NCBI GenBank assembly: GCA_947572725.1
Contig: CANPDB010000015.1
Location: 1-35,993 of the forward strand
Reading direction: 5' to 3'
From: an uncultured Clostridium sp.
GTDB taxonomy: Bacteria > Bacillota > Clostridia > TANB77 > CAG-508
DNA: 35,993 nt
Part shown: positions 31,415-35,993 of the stretch, piece by piece
How the letters are laid out: every line of letters begins with the position of its first letter
Numbering within the stretch: the first letter of the stretch is position 1
Notes under the pieces: model-generated
What the model was told of the DNA's origin: nothing
Database searches by the model: none
The model's input: the letters and a program-made list of their open reading frames with translations, nothing else
Position numbers and translations under genes: made by a program

Positions 31415-32998
31415 TTATTCTATTCCCAAATATTCATTATATGTTATTTCCCTATCAACTATTTTTCCATCTTGTTTAATATCTATAATCCTATTTGCAA
31501 CTGTTTGAGTCAATTCGTGATCATGTGATGTAAATATAAGATTTCCTGTGAATTTTTTCATTCCTTCATTTAAAGCTGTAATACTTTCCATATCTAAATG
31601 GTTTGTTGGCTCATCAAATATTAAAAAGTTTGCTCCTGATAGCATTATTTTTGAAAGTACACATCTTACCTTTTCTCCTCCTGATAAGACATTTACTTCT
31701 TTTAATGCTTCATCTCCTGAGAATAACATTCTTCCCAAAAAGCTTCTTACGTATGTTTCGTCAGGATCTTTTGAATATTGTCTAAGCCATTCTGTAATTG
31801 ATTCGTTTGATTCAAATAAATAATTGTTATCTTTAGGAAAATACTCACTTGTAATAGTTGTTCCCCATACTAATTCTCCTTCATCTGGCTCTATTTCTCC
31901 TGCTATAATTTGGAATAATATAGTTTTTGCATTTTCATTATCTGCTAAAAATGCTATTTTATCATTTGATTTTATATCAAATGATACATTATCCAATAAT
32001 TTTACTCCTTCTACTGTTTTTGAAATATTTTTCACTTGTAAAATTTCTCTTCCTGGGTCTCTATCAGGTTTAAAGTCTATGTATGGATATTTTCTGTTTG
32101 ATGGTTTTATTTCATCTAACTCAATTTTCTCAAGTGTCTTTTTCCTAGATGTAGCTTGTTTTGATTTTGAAGCATTTGCACTAAATCTTGCTATAAAGTC
32201 TTGCAATTCTTTAATTTTTTCTTCTTTTTTCTTGTTTTGTTCTCTTGCTTGTTTTAATGCTAATTGACTTGATTCATACCAGAAGTCATAATTTCCCGGA
32301 TATACTTTTATCTTTCCAAAGTCAACATCTGCAATATGTGTACAAACTTTGTTTAAAAAATATCTATCATGTGATACTACAATAACTGTATTTTCAAAAT
32401 CCATTAAGAAGTCTTGTAACCAATTAATACTCTTTAAATCTAAGTCATTTGTAGGCTCATCTAATAATAAAACATCTGGATTTCCAAATAAAGCTTGTGC
32501 TAATAATACTTTAACCTTGTCCTTTGCTTCAATTTCTTTCATTAATTTGTAATGATTTTCCGGAATAATACCTAAATCATTTAAAAGTATTGCTGCATCT
32601 GACTCTGCATTCCATCCGTCTAATTCCGCAAATTTTTCTTCTAATTTTGCAGCTTTCATTCCGTCTTCTTCTGAAAAGTCAGGTTTTGCATATATTTCTT
32701 CTTTTTCTTTCATAATGTCGTATAATTCTTTATTTCCCATCATAACTGTATCTATAACTGTAAATTCTTCAAAAGCAAAGTGGTCTTGTTTTAGAACTGA
32801 TAATCTTTCTCCTTTGTCTAAAGTTACATCACCTTTACTTGGTTCTAATTCTTTTGAAAGTACTTTTAAAAATGTTGATTTACCTGCTCCATTTGCTCCG
32901 ATAATTCCATAGCAGTTACCCTTTCCGAATTTTATATTTACATCTTCAAATAATACTCTTTTCCCAAATCTTACTGTTACTCCATTTGCACTTAACAT
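31415..32998 (-). CDS. ABC-F ATPase, YbiT-type
   Basis: The protein is 527 aa with two ATP-binding cassettes and no membrane domain. The first has GANGAGKST, LSGGE-like helices and LLLDEPTNDLD; then the ABC-F linker (FSANASKSKQATSRKK) and the second cassette with LSGGEKVRCVLSKIM and LIFDEPTNHLDMES. The order matches E. coli YbiT and its Firmicute relatives, which act at the ribosome. In the second cassette the Walker A is degenerate: FLADNENAKTILF instead of GxNGxGKST, the lysine alone kept, so that site may bind nucleotide weakly. AAGGAGG precedes the ATG; the promoter is at 33025-33053. Tex follows in the same operon. Confidence 0.94.
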   Translation of the reverse strand: MLSANGVTVRFGKRVLFEDVNIKFGKGNCYGIIGANGAGKSTFLKVLSKELEPSKGDVTLDKGERLSVLKQDHFAFEEFTVIDTVMMGNKELYDIMKEKEEIYAKPDFSEEDGMKAAKLEEKFAELDGWNAESDAAILLNDLGIIPENHYKLMKEIEAKDKVKVLLAQALFGNPDVLLLDEPTNDLDLKSINWLQDFLMDFENTVIVVSHDRYFLNKVCTHIADVDFGKIKVYPGNYDFWYESSQLALKQAREQNKKKEEKIKELQDFIARFSANASKSKQATSRKKTLEKIELDEIKPSNRKYPYIDFKPDRDPGREILQVKNISKTVEGVKLLDNVSFDIKSNDKIAFLADNENAKTILFQIIAGEIEPDEGELVWGTTITSEYFPKDNNYLFESNESITEWLRQYSKDPDETYVRSFLGRMLFSGDEALKEVNVLSGGEKVRCVLSKIMLSGANFLIFDEPTNHLDMESITALNEGMKKFTGNLIFTSHDHELTQTVANRIIDIKQDGKIVDREITYNEYLGIE

Positions 32999-33024
32999 AT
33001 TTTCTCCTCCTTACAACTTTTAGA

Positions 33025-33053
33025 ATTATACATTATATTGGCTTATTTTTCAA
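33025..33053 (-). promoter_or_regulatory. Promoter of the ABC-F/tex operon
   Basis: On the minus strand: TTGAAA (complement of 33048-33053), 17 bp, TATAAT (complement of 33025-33030), 27 bases before the start codon. The structured element lies just upstream and is not part of the leader. Confidence 0.8.
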
Positions 33054-33073
33054 GTATATAATGGTAATCCTAT

Positions 33074-33305
33074 AAAAATCCCAATAATATTATAGTTTAT
33101 TTTTTAAGTTATTTACTCGCTCCCAGAAGGTGATAATTATATATTTTTTCGCTGCCCCATCCTAAAAATTCTATAGAAAAGTTTTTTAAACTTTTCTAAG
33201 AATTTTTGGACGGTCACCCCGGAGTCGCTCAAAAAGTATCTAGTTATAACCTTGTTCGCGCTATTCTTAATTACTAAAATAAACTATAATATTATTGGGA
33301 TTTTT
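33074..33305 (+). ncRNA. Candidate structured RNA element, copy B
   Basis: The outer helix is a perfect 30-bp inverted repeat (33074-33103 with 33276-33305). The second helix (about 33127-33149 with 33228-33250) contains two T-G pairs that are stable only as RNA on the plus strand. The inner hairpin pairs AAAAATTCT (33164-33172) with AGAATTTTT (33199-33207) and AGAAAAGTTT (33175-33184) with AAACTTTTCT (33188-33197). Joining segments contain ACTCGCTCCCAG, CCCCATCCTAAAAAT, ATTTTTGGACGGTC and TTCGCGCTATT, as in copy A, while the helices differ. It lies between DUF378 and the ABC-F promoter. A mobile repeat is the alternative. Confidence 0.72.
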
Positions 33306-33345
33306 AAAAGACTGAAATTATCAGCCTTTGTAAAATATTAAATTT

Positions 33346-33534
33346 TTAGTCATCAAATAATAACTTAATTCCCCATAATCCAGATATACCAACTAAAGCA
33401 TAGATTATTCTAGATACAATTGACATATCACCAAATATTGTATCAACTAAATTAAAATTGAAAAACCCTATTAATCCCCAGTTGATTGCACCAATGATAA
33501 TAAGTACTAATGCTATTTTATCAATTACTTTCAT
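33346..33534 (-). CDS. DUF378 small membrane protein
   Basis: The protein is 62 aa, with GGGAGG upstream of its ATG. Two membrane helices (IALVLIIIGAINWGLIGFF and IIYALVGISGLWGIKLL) and the INWGLIGFFNFNLVD motif identify the DUF378 family, common in Firmicutes and of unknown role. A gene of this length is typical for the family. It is divergent from the CapA-like gene. The structured element copy B follows it downstream. Confidence 0.93.
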   Translation of the reverse strand: MKVIDKIALVLIIIGAINWGLIGFFNFNLVDTIFGDMSIVSRIIYALVGISGLWGIKLLFDD

Positions 33535-33652
33535 AACAATCCTCCCATTTTATTTTTTCAATTATATTGTTTCCTGTTTATATATATTTATACATTTTCT
33601 TGAAAATAATGCATTTTTATGTTATTTTATAATATATGTGGAGGAGATTTTT

Positions 33653-34867
33653 TTGAAAAAAAACATATTTACAATAATTTTATTAATAATATTATTATCT
33701 TTATTAGCATTTATCGTAATTAATTTTTACTTGCCACAAAATGATTTTAATATTCCATCAGTAAAAATAGCTAACTCAGAAATTATGAATAATATTAATT
33801 CTGAAATTGTAGCACCTTCTGAAATTAAAAGTACTACTTTTACATTAACTGCATTAGGTGATATTTTATGTCATAATACGCAATATTGGGATGCTTATAA
33901 TAGTTCAACTGATGAATATGATTTTTCTTATGTTTTTGATGATATTAAATCATATACTAGTGCTGGTGATATTACTATAGCTAATTTAGAAACGTCTTTT
34001 GCTGGAAAAGATGTGGGTTATAGTAATTATCCTACATTTAATTCTCCTGACAGTTTAGCAACTGCTCTAAAAGGAATTGGTATAGACATTATTTCAACTG
34101 CTGGAAACCACGCTTTAGATAAAGGATTTAGTGGTCTTTGTAAAACAATAGATGTATTAGATAGTAACGGAATTGAACATTTAGGAACTTATAAATCAGA
34201 AGATGATCAAAAGAAACTATTATTTAAAAATATAAAAGGATTGAATGTAGCTTTTATTAATTATACTTACGGAACAAATGGAATTCCTGTTCCTGATGGA
34301 AAAGAATTTTGTATTAATTTAATTGACAAGAATTTAATAAAAAAACAAATTGAACAAGCTAGAAATGAAGATGCAGATATTATTATTGCTTGTATGCACT
34401 GGGGGACGGAGTATCAAACTAGTCCAAATGATGAACAAAAAGAGTTATCTGATTTTCTTTTTAAAAATGGTGTTGATATTATCCTTGGAAATCATCCTCA
34501 TGTTTTAGAGCCAATGGAAAAAAGAACTGTTACTTTAGATGATGGTACTACCAAAGAATGTTTTGTGATTTATGCTTTAGGAAATTTTACAGCTGACCAA
34601 AGGGAAACAATAACAAGAAATTCTATTATTTTAAATTTAGCTGTTACATTTACAGACGGAAAACTTTCTATTGATAAAGCTAATTATATTCCAATTTATA
34701 TGTATAATAATCCAAATAAATCATCTAAAAAATTTAAAGTTTTGGATATAGAAAAAACTATTTCCAACTATGAATCTGGAAAAGATACTTCTATTGGAGC
34801 TTCTACATATGAGTTATTAAAAGAACAACTTATAAAAATTAGGAACATTGTTGGAGAAGAATTCTAA
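33653..34867 (+). CDS. CapA-family protein, membrane-anchored
   Basis: The predicted protein is 404 aa. TTG 33653 is chosen because GGAGGAG lies seven bases upstream; a longer version would overlap the divergent DUF378 gene. A membrane helix near the start (NIFTIILLIILLSLLAFIVI) anchors it. The calcineurin-like PGA_cap domain follows: LTALGDILCHN, ITIANLETSFAG, STAGNHALDKG, IACMHWGTEY and LGNHPHVLEPME, carrying the Asp, Asn and His residues of metallophosphatase-type proteins. Members include the poly-gamma-glutamate factor CapA/PgsA, but most are uncharacterised. No capB or capC genes are nearby, so polyglutamate synthesis is not implied. Confidence 0.9.
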   Translation: MKKNIFTIILLIILLSLLAFIVINFYLPQNDFNIPSVKIANSEIMNNINSEIVAPSEIKSTTFTLTALGDILCHNTQYWDAYNSSTDEYDFSYVFDDIKSYTSAGDITIANLETSFAGKDVGYSNYPTFNSPDSLATALKGIGIDIISTAGNHALDKGFSGLCKTIDVLDSNGIEHLGTYKSEDDQKKLLFKNIKGLNVAFINYTYGTNGIPVPDGKEFCINLIDKNLIKKQIEQARNEDADIIIACMHWGTEYQTSPNDEQKELSDFLFKNGVDIILGNHPHVLEPMEKRTVTLDDGTTKECFVIYALGNFTADQRETITRNSIILNLAVTFTDGKLSIDKANYIPIYMYNNPNKSSKKFKVLDIEKTISNYESGKDTSIGASTYELLKEQLIKIRNIVGEEF

Positions 34868-34869
34868 TT

Positions 34870-34912
34870 AAAAAATAGATATAAAACTTGCAAAGTCTTA
34901 TATCTATTTTTT
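34870..34912. terminator. Bidirectional terminator between capA-like and corA-like genes
   Basis: AAAAAATAGATATAA (34870-34884) pairs perfectly with TTATATCTATTTTTT (34898-34912). The A-run and T-run serve both strands. The right arm overlaps the stop codon of the CorA-like gene. Confidence 0.93.
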
Positions 34913-35861
34913 AGTCAAGCATATCTTTTCTTTTTAACCACCAACTAACTGCTAGTGTCGTAATAACAGCAATTAAAATCATAATGATAAATCCTAATGG
35001 ACTATTTTGAAATGGTAATCCAACATTCATTCCCCAAAAACTTGAAATCATTGTTGGAACTGCTAATATAATTGTGATAGAAGTTAAAAACTTCATTACT
35101 CCATTTAAGTTATTTGAGATTATTGATGCATATGCATCCATTGTTCCATTCAAAATGTTACTATATATTTGTGCCATTTCTATAGCTTGTCTATTTTCTG
35201 TAATTGCATCTTCTAATATTTCTTCATCTTCTTCATATAGTTTAATAATTTTACCTCTCATTGTTTTCTCCATAACAAGTTCATTTGATTTTAAAGAAGT
35301 TGTAAAATATACTAAACCTTTTTCTAAACTTAATAATTTTAACAGTTCCTTATTTTTCATAGAATTTTTTAATATGTATTCTGCAATTTCTGTTTCTTTA
35401 TTGATTTGTTTTAGGTAGTTTAAATAATATGAAGAGTTTAAATATAAAATTTGAAAAATAAATCTTGTTTTTTTGTAGGTTTGAAAGTTTTTTATTTTCT
35501 TTTTTTCAAAATCTTCTATAATTTTATTCTTTTTTAATGATACTGTTACAAAAAAATCATCTCTTACTACTATCATTCCAAGTGGCATTGTTGTATATAT
35601 ATCATTTTCTTCGTTTTTTTCTATTATTGGCACGTCAACTACAAAAAGTGTTGTATTATCCTCTTCTTCTTGGTCAATTCTTGCTTTTTCTTCATAGTCT
35701 AATGCGTCTCTTATAAAATCCTCTTGTATATTAATATTTTCACATACTTTTTTTATTTCCGCTTCCGATGGGTTTACTAAATTGATCCAACTTCCTTTTT
35801 GAAATTCTTTGATTTCTTCTATTTTATTTGTTTCTATATTTGTATTATATATTTTTAGCAT
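34911..35861 (-). CDS. CorA-family magnesium transporter
   Basis: The predicted protein is 316 aa, the usual CorA length. The ATG at 35861 has AGAGAGG eight bases upstream; ATGs further up are too close to or beyond that site. The N-terminal cytosolic domain is acidic and helical (LVNPSEAEIKKVCENINI, DALDYEEKARIDQEEED). The long stalk helix leads to two C-terminal membrane helices with the GMN selectivity motif (SFWGMNVGLPFQ) and a basic end (WWLKRKDMLD). CorA pentamers take up Mg2+ and sometimes Co2+ or Ni2+. All expected features are present. Confidence 0.94.
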   Translation of the reverse strand: MLKIYNTNIETNKIEEIKEFQKGSWINLVNPSEAEIKKVCENINIQEDFIRDALDYEEKARIDQEEEDNTTLFVVDVPIIEKNEENDIYTTMPLGMIVVRDDFFVTVSLKKNKIIEDFEKKKIKNFQTYKKTRFIFQILYLNSSYYLNYLKQINKETEIAEYILKNSMKNKELLKLLSLEKGLVYFTTSLKSNELVMEKTMRGKIIKLYEEDEEILEDAITENRQAIEMAQIYSNILNGTMDAYASIISNNLNGVMKFLTSITIILAVPTMISSFWGMNVGLPFQNSPLGFIIMILIAVITTLAVSWWLKRKDMLD

Positions 35862-35892
35862 TCCCATCACCTCTCTTTTATTCCCACTATTT

Positions 35893-35921
35893 ATTTTAGT
35901 TTGTTTCTTGCCTTTTGTCAA
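35893..35921 (-). promoter_or_regulatory. Promoter of the CorA-like gene
   Basis: On the minus strand: TTGACA (complement of 35916-35921), 17 bp, TAAAAT (complement of 35893-35898), about 32 bases before the start codon. Confidence 0.85.
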
Positions 35922-35970
35922 TGTTTTTTGATGAATTTCAGCTATGAGGAATAAAAATTTTTCGCAGTAA

Positions 35971-35990
35971 TAGGCTAAATAATTAGCCTA
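35971..35990. other. Hairpin at the window end
   Basis: TAGGCTAA (35971-35978) pairs with TTAGCCTA (35983-35990) around a 4-nt loop. Whether a T-run follows is beyond the window. It is probably a terminator of an off-window gene. Confidence 0.6.
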
Positions 35991-35993
35991 TCA

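Noticed and set aside
15687-33305. Retron or group II intron as source of the structured element
   Set aside because: No reverse transcriptase gene in the window and no intron domain V/VI pattern seen.
15687-33305. Classical MITE for the structured element
   Set aside because: The terminal inverted repeats differ completely between the copies and no target-site duplication is evident, although a degenerate mobile origin cannot be excluded.
33458-33652. Longer N-terminus for the CapA-like protein
   Set aside because: It would overlap the divergent DUF378 gene and lacks a ribosome binding site; the TTG at 33653 has GGAGGAG and a membrane anchor.

Overview
This window suggests a very AT-rich, low-GC Firmicute of the Clostridia type, perhaps an uncultured gut lineage. 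The evidence is strong AAGGAGG-type ribosome binding sites, sigma-A-like promoters, the standard genetic code, and clostridial versions of Tex, a YbiT-type ABC-F, a REC-HD-GYP regulator, HtrA and CorA. No ribosomal or marker gene is present, so the species cannot be named.

Region 1 (1 to about 11,390) looks like an integrated mobile element. It holds many tiny, closely packed genes of unknown function, a divergent HNH/AP2-type protein, an AbrB-like peptide, a serine resolvase followed by a frameshifted copy of its DNA-binding tail, two XRE repressors facing divergent promoters, and an operon of zinc-ribbon and membrane proteins ending in a BspA-like (DUF285) repeat protein. The region ends at the 3' end of a tRNA-Pro gene, a classic integration target. 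The left edge and any integrase are not visible.

Region 2 (11,396 to 13,300) has tRNA-Pro and tRNA-Arg transcribed divergently, then an AbiE type IV toxin-antitoxin operon. Its promoter and ribosome binding site sit inside a perfect 26-bp inverted repeat, the likely AbiEi operator.

Region 3 (13,550 to 21,450) is chromosomal: a GRP/DMT-type transporter, a YqhD/Bdh-like iron alcohol dehydrogenase, a large adenosine-deaminase-like protein with a SLOG-like C-terminal domain, an M23 peptidase, a toxin-antitoxin pair with a frameshifted RelE-type toxin, and an HtrA protease.

Region 4 (21,500 to 29,190) may be the most interesting coding locus. A single-module NRPS (C-A-PCP-reductase), predicted to release an aldehyde or alcohol, lies 51 bp upstream of a polytopic sensor histidine kinase. 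A REC-HD-GYP response regulator follows. Together they look like a small-molecule signal wired to cyclic-di-GMP breakdown.

Region 5 (29,197 to the end) carries tex and an ABC-F gene in one operon, then DUF378, CapA-like and CorA-like genes.

Two repeat families cross these regions. The first is a roughly 200-230 nt structured element at 15,687-15,888 (minus orientation) and 33,074-33,305 (plus orientation), with a box-only fragment at 27,930-27,950. Its helices change sequence but keep pairing, while the joining segments are conserved, which is the pattern of a structured noncoding RNA. The second is a 28-29 nt hairpin directly downstream of htrA and of the HD-GYP gene, in sense orientation both times.
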